DNA of 64,000 nucleotides, from NCBI RefSeq assembly GCF_000172795.2, contig NZ_CP020947.1, positions 3,413,001-3,477,000 on the forward strand, in the 5' to 3' direction. The position numbers were made by a program, and so were the translations under genes. This stretch comes from Rhizobium sp. CIAT894 (lineage in GTDB: Bacteria > Pseudomonadota > Alphaproteobacteria > Rhizobiales > Rhizobiaceae). How positions within the stretch are numbered: position 1 is the stretch's first letter; each line of letters starts with the position of its first letter. Under the pieces are notes generated by a model. The model made no database searches. It was not told the DNA's origin and worked only from the letters and a program-made list of their open reading frames with translations. Below are positions 1 through 9,582 of this stretch, one piece after another.

Positions 1-1
1 G

Positions 2-2416
2 TTGATGGCCGCCTTCGTTGTCGTCTCGCAGTTGAAGATCAACGTGATGAATGCCTATGCCGGCTCGCTCGCCTGGTCGAACTTCTTCTCGCGGCTGACC
101 CACAGCCATCCCGGCCGCGTCATCTGGCTGGTCTTCAACGTCGCAATCGCCCTGCTCTTGATGGAGCTCGGCATCTACCGGCTGCTGGAGGAAACGCTCG
201 GCATCTTCTCGATCGTCGCCATGGCCTGGCTCTGCACGATCTCCGCCGATCTCTTCATCAACAAGCCGCTGGGACTGGCGCCCCCCGGCATCGAGTTCAA
301 GCGCGCCCATCTCTACGACGTCAATCCGGTCGGCCTCGGCGCCATGACGTTGTCGGCGACGGTGTCGCTGATCGCCCATTTCGGCGCCTTCGGCGAAATC
401 GCCGCCTCGCTCGCTCCCTATATCACCCTCGTCATCGCCCTGGTCGCCTCACCCGTGCTCGCCTGGGCGACGAAAGGCAGGTTCTATCTCGCCCGCAAAC
501 CGCGCCAGAGCTGGAAGACCCTGACGAACATCACCTGCTCGGTCTGCGAGCACCCGTTCGAGCCGGAAGACATGGCCTGGTGCCCGGCCTATGCCGCGCC
601 GATCTGCTCGCTCTGTTGCTCGCTGGACAGCCGCTGCCACGACATGTGCAAACCGGCCGCCCGTTTCAACGCCCAGGTCGGCACCGTCGCCAAGGCACTG
701 CTGCCGGAAACTGTTCTGGGCAAGCTGACGACGCGCCTCGGCCGCTACGGCATTGCCGTCGTGCTGGCACTGACCGCCATCGGCGCAATCCTGGCGATGA
801 TCGCCCATCAAGTTGCCGCCGCCTCACCCGAGACGGCCGAGGTCGTCAACCGCACGATCCTCATCGTCTTCTTCGTCTTCTCGATGATTTCAGGCGTCGT
901 CTGCTGGTTCTATGTGCTCGCCCATGACAGCCGTGTCGTGGCCGAAGAGGAATCCTCGCGGCAAAACACCCTGCTGCTGAAGGAAATCGCCGCCCACAAG
1001 AAGACCGACACCGCCCTGCAGAACGCCAAGGAGACGGCCGAGGCCGCCAATCGCGCCAAGAGCCGCTACGTCGTGGGCTTGAGCCACGAACTGCGCACGC
1101 CGCTCAACGCCGTGCTCGGTTATGCCCAGATCCTCGAGCGCGACGAGACCATTCCGGCGCCGCGCCAATCCTCGATCAAGGTCATCCGCCGCAGCGCCGA
1201 ACACCTCTCCGGGCTGATCGACGGCCTGCTCGATATTTCCAAGATCGAAGCCGGCCGCCTGCAGGTCTATTCCAACGAGATCAACATCCAGGATTTCCTC
1301 GACCAGATCGTCGACATGTTCCGCCCGCAGGCGCAGGCGAAAGGGCTCGCCTTCGTCCATCAGCGTTCGCCGGCCGTGCCGCAATTCGTCCGTACCGACG
1401 AAAAGCGGCTGCGTCAGATCCTCGTCAACCTGCTCTCCAATGCCATCAAATTCACCGATGAAGGCAGTGTGACCTTCGATGTCGGCTATCGCAGCCAAGT
1501 GGCGACCTTCACTGTCACCGATACCGGCCGCGGCATCACCGAGAGGGATCTGAGCCGCATTTACGAACCCTTCCAGCGTGGCGAAGCCGAAAGCGTGCGG
1601 CCGATGCCAGGCCTCGGCCTCGGCCTCACCATCACCCGGCTTCTGACCAACACGCTCGGCGGCGAGATTTCGGTTTCGAGCATCAAGGACGAAGGTTCGA
1701 CCTTCCGTGTCCGCCTCATGCTGTCGGCCGTCATGCGCGCCATGGCCGCCGCACCGCAGGAGAAACGCATCGCCGGTTACGACGGTCCGCGCCGCACGAT
1801 CGTTGTCGTCGACGATAACGAAGACCATCGCGAGATGATGCGTGAAATCCTGGCGCCGCTCGATTTCATCGTGCTGACGGCGGCAGGCGGCGCCGAATGC
1901 CTGACGCTGATCGAGGGAATTATACCGGACCTCTTCCTTGTCGATATCCTGATGCCCGGCATGAACGGCTGGCAGCTCGTCTCGCGTTTGCGCGAGGCCG
2001 GTCAGACCGCACCGGTGCTGATGCTTTCGGCCAATATCGGTGATGCGGCGGTTCTCGGCGACAGTGACGACAGCCACAATGATGCGATCGGCAAACCGGT
2101 CGACATCCGTCAGCTGCGCGACAAACTCGCTCTGCATCTTGGCCTGACGTGGATCTATGCCGACGCCGCGACCGCCGTTCCCGTCAAGACCGAAGCGCCG
2201 ATGCGGAGTCCCGGTGCCGCCCATGTGCAGGAATTGCTGCGGCTCGGCGAAATCGGCTATATCAGAGGCATCGAAGCCAAGCTTTCGGACCTTGCCAAGG
2301 TGGAGGCAAATCAGCCATTCACCGAGAAACTCCGCGCCTATGTCGCCGCCTTCGATCTCGCCGGCTTCATGACCTTCCTGCACGACTTCGACGAAAAGGT
2401 GGAATCCATTGGCTGA
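2..2416 (+). CDS. Hybrid sensor histidine kinase with transporter-like membrane domain (5' partial)
   Basis: The reading frame is open at the window edge and begins inside a membrane segment, so the N-terminus lies outside. The first ~165 residues are several hydrophobic helices resembling the C-terminal half of NCS1 (purine/cytosine permease) transporters. A Cys-rich patch follows at about residues 178-218 (CxxC pairs, possibly zinc-binding), then two more helices, a short coiled region, and a HisKA/HATPase core with the H-box SHELRTP (His ~362), N-box NLLSNAIKF and G-box DTGRGI. A receiver domain (VVVDDNED, acceptor Asp in LVDILMP) and a ~60-residue helical tail close the protein. It overlaps the next gene, a LuxR-type response regulator, by 8 bp and is probably its kinase. 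The design recalls CrbS/MxtR kinases, which carry an SLC5 transporter domain; the NCS1 assignment is by pattern only. Confidence 0.85.
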   Translation: MMAAFVVVSQLKINVMNAYAGSLAWSNFFSRLTHSHPGRVIWLVFNVAIALLLMELGIYRLLEETLGIFSIVAMAWLCTISADLFINKPLGLAPPGIEFKRAHLYDVNPVGLGAMTLSATVSLIAHFGAFGEIAASLAPYITLVIALVASPVLAWATKGRFYLARKPRQSWKTLTNITCSVCEHPFEPEDMAWCPAYAAPICSLCCSLDSRCHDMCKPAARFNAQVGTVAKALLPETVLGKLTTRLGRYGIAVVLALTAIGAILAMIAHQVAAASPETAEVVNRTILIVFFVFSMISGVVCWFYVLAHDSRVVAEEESSRQNTLLLKEIAAHKKTDTALQNAKETAEAANRAKSRYVVGLSHELRTPLNAVLGYAQILERDETIPAPRQSSIKVIRRSAEHLSGLIDGLLDISKIEAGRLQVYSNEINIQDFLDQIVDMFRPQAQAKGLAFVHQRSPAVPQFVRTDEKRLRQILVNLLSNAIKFTDEGSVTFDVGYRSQVATFTVTDTGRGITERDLSRIYEPFQRGEAESVRPMPGLGLGLTITRLLTNTLGGEISVSSIKDEGSTFRVRLMLSAVMRAMAAAPQEKRIAGYDGPRRTIVVVDDNEDHREMMREILAPLDFIVLTAAGGAECLTLIEGIIPDLFLVDILMPGMNGWQLVSRLREAGQTAPVLMLSANIGDAAVLGDSDDSHNDAIGKPVDIRQLRDKLALHLGLTWIYADAATAVPVKTEAPMRSPGAAHVQELLRLGEIGYIRGIEAKLSDLAKVEANQPFTEKLRAYVAAFDLAGFMTFLHDFDEKVESIG

Positions 2417-3326
2417 GCCGGCCCTGCCCCGCGACATCGTTCTGCTCGTCGACGACTCGCCCGAAGCGCTCGGCTTTCTGACCGACGCGCTCGAACAATC
2501 CGGCTTTTCCGTACTGATCGCCACATCGGGCACGGCAGCACTTGGCATCGTCGAGCGCATCACACCCGATCTCATCCTGCTTGACGCCGTCATGCCCGCC
2601 ATGGATGGATTCGAAACCTGCCGCAGGCTGAAAGCGAATGCCGCTGTCGCCCAGGTGCCCGTCATCTTCATGACCGGCTTGACCGAGACCGAGCACGTCG
2701 TGCACGCGCTGGAATCCGGCGGTGTCGATTACCTCAGCAAGCCGATCAACATCGACGAATTGCGCGCCCGCATCCGGGTCCATCTGCGCAACGCTCGCTC
2801 GGCCCAAAGCGCCCGCGTCGCGCTCGACGCCGCCGGCCGCCATCTGCTGGCCGTCAAGGGCGATGGCGCTATCCATTGGTCGACGCCGCAGGCGACACGG
2901 CTGGTCAATGCCGCCATGGGCAGCGACGACGGCATGGAAATCGTCGTTCGCCATATCGCCGGCTGGATGCGCAACCGCGTCGCTGCGGTGCGCGACGGCA
3001 TCATCTCGATCGCCCATGCCGGCCAGGCGGCGCTGCAGCTCGCCTTTCTCGGCGCGATCGGCCCCGACGAATATCTCTTCCGCCTCACCGCCGCCAATCA
3101 GCGCAGTGACGACGAGATGCTGCGCCAGCGCTTCTCGCTCACCCAGCGCGAATCCGAAGTGCTGCTCTGGATCGCCAAGGGCAAAGCCAACCGCGACATC
3201 GGCGAGATATTGGGACTGTCGGCGCGCACGGTGAACAAACACCTCGAACAGATCTACGTGAAGCTCGGCGTCGAGAACCGGGCATCGGCCGCCGTCAAGG
3301 CGACGCATGTGCTGCACGAGATGTGA
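2409..3326 (+). CDS. Response regulator, receiver plus LuxR-type HTH
   Basis: This 305-residue protein has an N-terminal receiver (acidic pair D15/D16, phospho-acceptor D59 in LLDAVMP, conserved Lys in YLSKPI). A middle linker of ~110 residues follows, then a C-terminal LuxR/FixJ-type HTH (LTQRESEVLLWIAKGKANRD ... LSARTVNKHLEQIYVKL). The start is a TTG overlapping the kinase stop by 8 bp, indicating translational coupling and a cognate pair. By analogy with CrbR/ErdR it could control carbon-source genes such as acetate use. That is inference, since no target is visible here. The next gene is convergent and belongs to the bra operon. Confidence 0.88.
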   Translation: MAEPALPRDIVLLVDDSPEALGFLTDALEQSGFSVLIATSGTAALGIVERITPDLILLDAVMPAMDGFETCRRLKANAAVAQVPVIFMTGLTETEHVVHALESGGVDYLSKPINIDELRARIRVHLRNARSAQSARVALDAAGRHLLAVKGDGAIHWSTPQATRLVNAAMGSDDGMEIVVRHIAGWMRNRVAAVRDGIISIAHAGQAALQLAFLGAIGPDEYLFRLTAANQRSDDEMLRQRFSLTQRESEVLLWIAKGKANRDIGEILGLSARTVNKHLEQIYVKLGVENRASAAVKATHVLHEM

Positions 3327-3454
3327 GGGATATTGGGCGGCATCGCCGCCGGGATTGCCGAGGACCTTCGTGACAGCCGGCAATTGACGGAAATCGTCGG
3401 CGCCAGATAAGCGGCACGGAGGCAAACGGAAATTCAGCTCCCCACAGAACGAAA

Positions 3455-3478
3455 GAAGCCCGGCCGAAACCGGGCTTC
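3455..3478 (-). terminator. Terminator hairpin of the bra operon
   Basis: A perfect 9-bp stem GAAGCCCGG / CCGGGCTTC with a 6-nt loop lies 34 bp beyond the braC stop. Read on the minus strand it is followed by a short T-rich stretch (CTTTCG). It also separates the convergent response-regulator gene. Confidence 0.65.
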
Positions 3479-3511
3479 CATCAGATCGTAGTACCAATAA
3501 GCAAGCTAAGC

Positions 3512-4636
3512 TTACTTAGCTTCCTGCGGGACGTAGGTGTACTTGCCGTCCGCGCCCTTCTTCCATTCGTACATGATGTAGCCAGGAATCTTCGGGTCGC
3601 CCTTTTCGTCGAACGAAATGTCGCCGAGAACCGTCGGGAACGGACCCTTTTCCTTCATGGCCGTGGCGACAGCTTCAGGATCCACCGAACCGGCAGCCTT
3701 GGCGGCTCCCGCGATCGCCTGCATCGCAGCGTAGGAGTAGAGCGTATAGGCTTCCGGGTTGAAGCCGGCGGCCTTGAACTTTTCGACGAGTTCCTTGTTG
3801 GCCGGGTTCAGCGTCGGATCGGGGCCGAAGGTGTTGAGCGTACCGGCAACGGCGTCACCAGCGATCGAGGCCAGTTCGTTCGAAACGATACCGTCGCCCG
3901 AAACCAGCGTTGCCTTCAGGCCCTGGTCGGCGGCCTGACGAATGATGAGACCGGCTTCAGTGTGCAGACCGCCCCAATAGATAATCGAGACGCCGGCTTC
4001 CTTCATCTTGGCGATGAGGGCCGAGAAGTCCTTGTCGCCGACGTTGATGCCTTCGTACATGACTTCCGTCAGACCGGCGGCATTCATCGCCTTCTTGGTT
4101 TCGTCGGCAAGACCCTGACCGTAAGGCGTCTTGTCGTGAACGACGGCGATCTTGGCGTCCTTGAAGTGATCGGCGAGATACTTGCCGGCGATGGCGCCCT
4201 GCTGGTCGTCACGGCCGCAGGTGCGGAACGTGTTCCAGAGGCCCCGTTCGGTGAACTTCGGGTTCGTAGCAGCCGGGGTGATTTCGAGGATGCCGTTTTC
4301 GGCATAGACTTCCGAAGCCGGGATCGAAACGCCCGAGTTGAAGTGGCCGATGACGAACTTGACGCCGTCAGCAACGAACTTGTTGGCGACCGAGATGCCC
4401 TGCTTCGGGTCGGAGACGTCGTCGCCGAGCTCGATCTTGATCTGCTCGCCGTTGATGCCGCCAGCAGCGTTGATGTCGGCGGCCGCCTGCTCGGCGCCCT
4501 TCTGGAGCTGAGCGCCGAATGCGGCGTTCGGGCCGGTCAGCGGACCAGCGACAGCGATGAGGACGTCGGCCCAAGCGTTGCCGCTGAAGGCGACCATCGC
4601 CGTCAGAGCCACTGCCGACAGAAGAGACTTCTTCAT
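3512..4636 (-). CDS. braC: Branched-chain amino-acid ABC transporter, periplasmic binding protein
   Basis: This 374-residue LivJ/LivK-family protein has a cleavable signal peptide ([23 protein letters not shown]) followed by the typical start [18 protein letters not shown]. Length and fold markers fit periplasmic type I amino-acid receptors. It is the last gene of braD-braE-braF-braG-(DUF6867)-braC, the order known for the R. leguminosarum Bra system, which imports Leu/Ile/Val and other amino acids. A 120-bp gap and a strong GGGAG ribosome site precede it, which may allow separate and higher expression of the binding protein. The ATG at 4636 is well supported by that site. Confidence 0.95.
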   Translation of the reverse strand: MKKSLLSAVALTAMVAFSGNAWADVLIAVAGPLTGPNAAFGAQLQKGAEQAAADINAAGGINGEQIKIELGDDVSDPKQGISVANKFVADGVKFVIGHFNSGVSIPASEVYAENGILEITPAATNPKFTERGLWNTFRTCGRDDQQGAIAGKYLADHFKDAKIAVVHDKTPYGQGLADETKKAMNAAGLTEVMYEGINVGDKDFSALIAKMKEAGVSIIYWGGLHTEAGLIIRQAADQGLKATLVSGDGIVSNELASIAGDAVAGTLNTFGPDPTLNPANKELVEKFKAAGFNPEAYTLYSYAAMQAIAGAAKAAGSVDPEAVATAMKEKGPFPTVLGDISFDEKGDPKIPGYIMYEWKKGADGKYTYVPQEAK

Positions 4637-4756
4637 ATTGTTACTCCCAATTTTTGGGCGGGTTCCGGTCCAAGGCCCGACGCATTACCCACCATTGACT
4701 GCGCCAGGAAAGCTGTTCCACTCTGAAGGCAATTCATGCCTAGTTTCAACGGACTG

Positions 4757-5110
4757 TCAATGTTTGTCCTTCCACGAAAACGCGGAAGTTTTTTCGTACA
4801 GCCAGTAATAGTTGTTGACCATCTGGTTGGTGCGGCGAAAGCGGAAGCCGGCCGTTGCAAAGACCAGCAGCGTGACGAAATCGATGCCATAGTAGACGGC
4901 GTCGAGCATCGGCCCGTCGAACAAGGCGTGGTGCAGAAACTGCATCGCCCAGGCAAGCAGGAAGGTGTAGATCACGGCTAACGGATAATTGTTCCAGCCG
5001 TCCGCCACAGCCTTACCGGCTCGCCAGGCCGTCCAGAAGCCGATCAGCACGACGAGGCCCCGAATGACAACTCGGACACCGGCATCGCTTTCGAAGAAAA
5101 GTCCCTGCAT
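4757..5110 (-). CDS. Small membrane protein, DUF6867 family, in the bra operon
   Basis: A 117-residue protein with about three hydrophobic helices (near residues 14-32, 42-62 and 70-88) and a charged C-terminus. It sits 18 bp after braG and before braC, in the same direction. I recognise it as the small DUF6867-type protein found in rhizobial branched-chain amino-acid operons; no biochemical function is known to me. Its place between the ATPase and binding-protein genes suggests an accessory role in the transporter, but nothing in the sequence shows this directly. Confidence 0.75.
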   Translation of the reverse strand: MQGLFFESDAGVRVVIRGLVVLIGFWTAWRAGKAVADGWNNYPLAVIYTFLLAWAMQFLHHALFDGPMLDAVYYGIDFVTLLVFATAGFRFRRTNQMVNNYYWLYEKTSAFSWKDKH

Positions 5111-5128
5111 GTTAAACTCTCCCTTCGA

Positions 5129-5872
5129 CTAGTGTCTTCCGCCTTCGAGATAGGCGGCGCGGACCTCAGGATTGGCGAGCAGTTCCCTGCCGGAGCCGCT
5201 CATCGTTACCTTGCCGTTCACCATCACGTAAGCGCGGTGCGAAAGCTTCAAGGCGGCGAATGCATTCTGCTCGACGAGGAAAACCGTCAGCCCTTCCTGT
5301 TCGTTGAGCTTCTTGATCGCCTCGAAGATGCCCTTGACGATCAGAGGCGCAAGGCCGAGCGATGGTTCGTCGAGAAGCAGGAGCTTCGGGCGCGCCATCA
5401 GCGCGCGGCCGATGGACAGCATCTGTTGCTCGCCGCCCGAAAGCGTGCCGCCGCGCTGGGCGTGGCGTTCCTTGAGACGCGGGAAGAGCGTGAAGATCTT
5501 CTCGACGTCCTCGGCGAAATATTTGAGATTATCCAGGCCGGCGCCCATCTGGAGGTTTTCCAGAACCGTCATGCGCGGGAAGATGCGACGGCCCTCCGGC
5601 GACTGCGCGATGCGCAGGCGAGCGATTTCGTGGGTCGGCATCTTGGTGATATCGCGACCCTCGAAGACGACAGAGCCGGTACGGGCCTGCGGGCTGCCGC
5701 AGATCGTCATCATCAGCGTCGACTTGCCAGCGCCATTGGCGCCGATCAGGCTGACGATCTCGCCCTTGTTGACATGGACATCGATGCCGGCCAATGCACG
5801 GATATTGCCGTAATAGGTTTCGACGCCGTTCACCTGAAGGAGCGGTTGACCCGTCATTACTTCGTCGCCCAT
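5129..5872 (-). CDS. braG: Branched-chain amino-acid ABC transporter ATPase (LivF type)
   Basis: The 247-residue cytoplasmic ATPase has Walker A GANGAGKST, signature LSGGEQQ, Walker B LLLLDEPSLGL and the switch His in FLVEQN form, all intact. The length matches LivF. The ATG at 5872 overlaps the braF stop (TGATG), so the two ATPases are translationally coupled and presumably form a heterodimer energising BraD-BraE. An internal Met five codons later is an alternative start. Confidence 0.95.
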   Translation of the reverse strand: MGDEVMTGQPLLQVNGVETYYGNIRALAGIDVHVNKGEIVSLIGANGAGKSTLMMTICGSPQARTGSVVFEGRDITKMPTHEIARLRIAQSPEGRRIFPRMTVLENLQMGAGLDNLKYFAEDVEKIFTLFPRLKERHAQRGGTLSGGEQQMLSIGRALMARPKLLLLDEPSLGLAPLIVKGIFEAIKKLNEQEGLTVFLVEQNAFAALKLSHRAYVMVNGKVTMSGSGRELLANPEVRAAYLEGGRH

Positions 5873-6750
5873 CAGTTTGCGCCTCCTTCGAGCTGCTCGA
5901 CGGTTGCGATCACCTCTTCCACCTCTTCATCCTCGACGCCGAGATAGGCCGCGATGACCTTCGGATCGTTCTTCACGTGATCCGGTGTGCCATCGGAAAT
6001 CTTCTGGCCGTATTCCAGGACGACGACGTGATCGGAGATTTCCATGACGACCGACATGTCGTGCTCGATGAGCAATATCGACGTTCCGGTTTCGGCACGG
6101 ATGCTCTGCAGCAGCTCGTTGAGCGTTGCCGATTCCCGCGGGTTCAGACCTGCGGCCGGTTCATCGAGGCAAAGCAGCTCCGGACCGGTGCACATGGCGC
6201 GGGCGATCTCAAGGCGCCGCTGGGCGCCGTAGGGCAGATCGCCCGCCGGGTCGTCGGCACGGTCGATCAGATCGGCCTTTTCGAGCCAGTGACGTGCAAG
6301 CTCGACCGCAGCGGCCGCCTCCCGTCTGTAAGGGCCGATGCCGAGGAGGCCGAGGATCGTATAACCCGATGCCTGCATCAGCTTGTTGTGCTGGGCGACC
6401 AGCAGGTTCTCGAGAACGGTCAGGCCGGAGAACAGCCGGATGTTCTGGAAGGTGCGCGCCACCTTGGCTTCCTTGGTGATGCGGAAGTCAGGCAGACGCT
6501 CGAGCAGGTACTGCTTGCCGCTCTTCTGGTTGAGCGTAATCATTCCCATCGTCGGCTTATAGAAGCCGGTGATGCAGTTGAAGACGGTGGTCTTGCCCGC
6601 GCCGTTCGGCCCGATCAGCGCGGTAATATCGCCGCGCTTGGCTTCGAAGGAGAAGTCGTTGATGGCCATCAGGCCGCCGAACTTCATCGACAGGTGCTCG
6701 ACTTTGAGAAGCGTATCGCTCGACATCGTATTGGTAACGGGGCTCATCAA
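5872..6750 (-). CDS. braF: Branched-chain amino-acid ABC transporter ATPase (LivG type)
   Basis: The 292-residue ATPase has Walker A GPNGAGKTT, a LivG-type insert, the signature region LPYGAQRRLEIARA, and Walker B LLCLDEPAAGLNP. A Glu-rich tail (EDEEVEEVIATVEQLEGG) extends past the usual LivG end. The start codon overlaps the braE stop by 4 bp (ATGA). It partners BraG. Confidence 0.95.
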   Translation of the reverse strand: MMSPVTNTMSSDTLLKVEHLSMKFGGLMAINDFSFEAKRGDITALIGPNGAGKTTVFNCITGFYKPTMGMITLNQKSGKQYLLERLPDFRITKEAKVARTFQNIRLFSGLTVLENLLVAQHNKLMQASGYTILGLLGIGPYRREAAAAVELARHWLEKADLIDRADDPAGDLPYGAQRRLEIARAMCTGPELLCLDEPAAGLNPRESATLNELLQSIRAETGTSILLIEHDMSVVMEISDHVVVLEYGQKISDGTPDHVKNDPKVIAAYLGVEDEEVEEVIATVEQLEGGAN

Positions 6751-8138
6751 CCGTGGCCCTCCTTGGTGAAGCTTCCGGATATTGCCTTGCGTTCCTTGAG
6801 GAAAGCCGTCGGTTCACGCGAACCGACGAAACCGCGCGGCTTGAACAGCATGACCACGACCATGGCGAGGCCGAAGAGCAGCATGCGGTAGAGTTCCGGC
6901 GTGAAGTCTGGCCCGAAGACCACTTTCAGGAAGTCCATTTCGCGCAACGCTTCGGTACCGCCGACCATAACGATCGCGGCGACCGCGATGCCGGTCAGCG
7001 AGCCCATGCCGCCGAGAACGACGATGGCGAGAACGACAGCCGATTCCAGGAAGATGAAGGATTCCGGCGAAACGAAGCCCTGGCGCGCTGCGAAGAACGA
7101 GCCGGCGAAGCCGCCGAACATGGCGCCTGTCGCAAATGCGGTGAGCTTGGTCGTCACCGTGTTGATGCCGAGCGAACGGCAAGCGATCTCGTCTTCGCGC
7201 AGCGCTTCCCAGGCACGCCCGATCGGCATGCGGCGCAGCCGGATGGTAACGTAAGCCGTCAGCATGCAAAGCGCCAGGATCAGATAGAAGAGGAAGATCT
7301 TGTAGTAAGCGGAAGACATCGGCAGGTGGAAGAGCTTGGCAAAACCGCCGGCCGTCGCATCGAAAGGAATGCCGAAGAGCGTCGCCTTCGGAATGCTCGA
7401 GATGCCGAAGGTTCCCTTGGTCACGTCAGTCCAGTTTATGAGGACGAGGCGGATGATTTCACCGAAGGCAAGCGTCACGATGGCGAGATAGTCGCCGCGC
7501 AGGCGCAGCACCGGGAAGCCGAGGATCACACCCCACAAGGCCGCGAAGATGCCGGAAAGCGGCAGCAGCACCCAGAATGACAGGCCGAAATAGCTCGACA
7601 GCAGCGCGTAGGAATAGGCGCCGACCGCATAGAAGGCGACATAGCCGAGATCGAGCAGGCCGGCGAGGCCGACGACGATGTTCAGTCCCCAGGCGAGCAT
7701 CACATAGATCAGGATCTGGATGCCGAAATTGTCGACCCACTTCAGCGAGCCCTGTGCGCCGACAAGCGCCACGATCACCATGGGATAGAGCAGCAGCGCA
7801 ATCAGCGCGATCTTCAGGAAATGCCGATGGAAAAAGTTCTTTTCCGTCGAGATGTCGAGATCGCCCTCTCGCGCCTTGCTGAGCTTGCGGCGGTCGATAT
7901 TCGGCTTGATGAAAACGACCATGAGGAAACGGCCGATCGCCGCGACGGCGACGAAGATCGCAAGCAATCCCCAGCGCTGGACGATAATCAGCTCGTTGTT
8001 GATGTTCTGATCGGTCTTGAGACCGACATAGAGAACGAACATGCCGAACGACAGGACGGCGGCGAAAAGGGCTTCGGTAAGGCCTTTGCGGACAAGTCCG
8101 GCATCGGACTTGCCTGCAGAATTCTCAATGTTTGCCAT
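6747..8138 (-). CDS. braE: Branched-chain amino-acid ABC transporter permease (LivM type)
   Basis: A 463-residue inner-membrane permease. The LivM core starts near residue 130 (YVMLAWGLNIVVGLAGLLDLGYVAFYAVGAY, quoted only as landmarks AWGLNIVVG and GLLDLGYVAF). It contains the EAA-like loop GRAWEALREDEIACRSLGIN, the contact site for BraF/BraG. An extra ~110-residue N-terminal part carries three hydrophobic segments, typical of rhizobial LivM proteins that are longer than the enteric ones. It lies 4 bp after braD and overlaps braF by 4 bp. Confidence 0.93.
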   Translation of the reverse strand: MANIENSAGKSDAGLVRKGLTEALFAAVLSFGMFVLYVGLKTDQNINNELIIVQRWGLLAIFVAVAAIGRFLMVVFIKPNIDRRKLSKAREGDLDISTEKNFFHRHFLKIALIALLLYPMVIVALVGAQGSLKWVDNFGIQILIYVMLAWGLNIVVGLAGLLDLGYVAFYAVGAYSYALLSSYFGLSFWVLLPLSGIFAALWGVILGFPVLRLRGDYLAIVTLAFGEIIRLVLINWTDVTKGTFGISSIPKATLFGIPFDATAGGFAKLFHLPMSSAYYKIFLFYLILALCMLTAYVTIRLRRMPIGRAWEALREDEIACRSLGINTVTTKLTAFATGAMFGGFAGSFFAARQGFVSPESFIFLESAVVLAIVVLGGMGSLTGIAVAAIVMVGGTEALREMDFLKVVFGPDFTPELYRMLLFGLAMVVVMLFKPRGFVGSREPTAFLKERKAISGSFTKEGHG

Positions 8139-8142
8139 GACG

Positions 8143-9045
8143 TTATACCTTCTCGACTTCCGGCCGTCCGAGAATACCCGTCGGCTTGAAGATCAGCACG
8201 AAAGCGAGGATGGCGAAAGTCGCGACATCCTTGTACGCGATGGTGAAATAGGCCGACCACAACGATTCGATCAGGCCGATCATCAGCCCACCGAGGACGG
8301 CGCCCGGCAGCGAGCCGATGCCGCCGAGAACGGCCGCGGTAAATGCCTTCACACCCGGCGTGAAACCATCGGCGAACGAAGCGACGCCATAATACATCAG
8401 ATACATCGTGCCGGCGACGGCAGCGAGTGCCGCACCCATGACGAAGGTGATGGAAATCGTCTGGTCGACATTGACGCCGAGCAACGCCGCCATCTTGCGG
8501 TCCTGCTCCGTGGCGCGCTGGGCGCGGCCGAGCGCGGTGTGGTTGACGATGTACCAGAAGATCGTCAGCAGTACCGCCGTGATGACGATAATGATGATCT
8601 GCTTCAGCGACACCGAGATGTTGCCGAACTGGTAGACCGTGCTCACCATCGGCGGGATCGGCTTGTTGCGCGGTCCCTGCGTCACCTGGATGAAGTTGGA
8701 CAGTACGATCGACATGCCGATCGCGGTGATCAGCGGCGCCAGGCGGAAGGAACCGCGCAGCGGACGGTAGGCGACGCGCTCGATCGTCCAATTCCACAAA
8801 CTCGTCATCAGCATCGCAACGACAAGCATCGCCAGCAGCAGAATTGCCACCGGGAGACCTGCGAAGATGGATGTGAGGACGAGGAAGACGATGAGAGCGG
8901 CGAAACCACCGAGCATGAAAATGTCGCCATGGGCGAAGTTGATCATGCCGATAATGCCGTAAACCATCGTATAGCCAATAGCCACAAGGCCATAGATGGA
9001 TCCGAGCGTCAGCCCATTGAAGAGCTGCTGGACGAAATACTCCAT
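8143..9045 (-). CDS. braD: Branched-chain amino-acid ABC transporter permease (LivH type)
   Basis: A 300-residue LivH permease beginning MEYFVQQLFNGLTLGSIYGL, with the LivH hallmarks MVYGIIGMINFAHGD and the EAA-like loop GRAQRATEQDRKMAALLGVN. It is the first gene of the bra operon. I chose the ATG at 9045 because AGGGGAAA sits just upstream at good spacing; the frame runs 13 codons further to 9084 without a comparable site. Confidence 0.93.
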   Translation of the reverse strand: MEYFVQQLFNGLTLGSIYGLVAIGYTMVYGIIGMINFAHGDIFMLGGFAALIVFLVLTSIFAGLPVAILLLAMLVVAMLMTSLWNWTIERVAYRPLRGSFRLAPLITAIGMSIVLSNFIQVTQGPRNKPIPPMVSTVYQFGNISVSLKQIIIIVITAVLLTIFWYIVNHTALGRAQRATEQDRKMAALLGVNVDQTISITFVMGAALAAVAGTMYLMYYGVASFADGFTPGVKAFTAAVLGGIGSLPGAVLGGLMIGLIESLWSAYFTIAYKDVATFAILAFVLIFKPTGILGRPEVEKV

Positions 9046-9582
9046 ATGTCGTTTTCCCCTGGATGCGAGCCGAAAATGCTGCATCTCTTTTTGGTTCTTC
9101 GGTTCCCCGTTTCAGGGAACCTCATAAGCCGAATGCATAGCGGTTTCGTTGGAAATGTGAAGACAAAAAGGATTTACTCCGGCAGATTCTTGGCGAAACA
9201 GGCCTAAATGGTTCGTTTTGAACCAAAATCCACAGAAAATCGGCATCGGAAGGCGGATTTTTAGCCAGAAATCGCCGCCAGGTTAAACATTCGGCAATGT
9301 TGCCGGCGATTTCATGCGCCGTCTGCCGCGTAAGCTATTCCACAGAATTGGAAGATGACGCAAATTCAGACCTTAAGCCGGCTGCTTTTACGAATACCAT
9401 TTCATTAGCAGATACCCATCTTCGTCTGACAAGACTGAAAGCTTATGGTAGCATCGTGAGCTGCGTTATCGGGGATGCGGAGCGCAACGGGAAACACCAT
9501 ATTAATGAGCATGGTGACAGGGATGGTTTGCGGATGAGCGACAGTGGGACGTTCGCCCGCGCGGCGAAACGGCAAAAGGACA
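9046..9582. promoter_or_regulatory. Divergent intergenic region between bra operon and pssB
   Basis: This 537-bp region holds no convincing gene. It must contain the promoters of the bra operon (minus) and pssB (plus). A short inverted repeat ATGGTTCGTTTTGAACCAAAAT lies near 9208-9229 (stem GGTTC/GAACC). The stretch 9230-9300 is AT-rich. No operator could be assigned to a named regulator. Confidence 0.45.

Noticed and set aside
890..2671. 593-codon open frame on the minus strand opposite the sensor kinase
   Set aside because: It lies antisense to a well-supported kinase, and its translation matches no family and is His/Arg/Asp-biased, as expected of a GC-rich complement.
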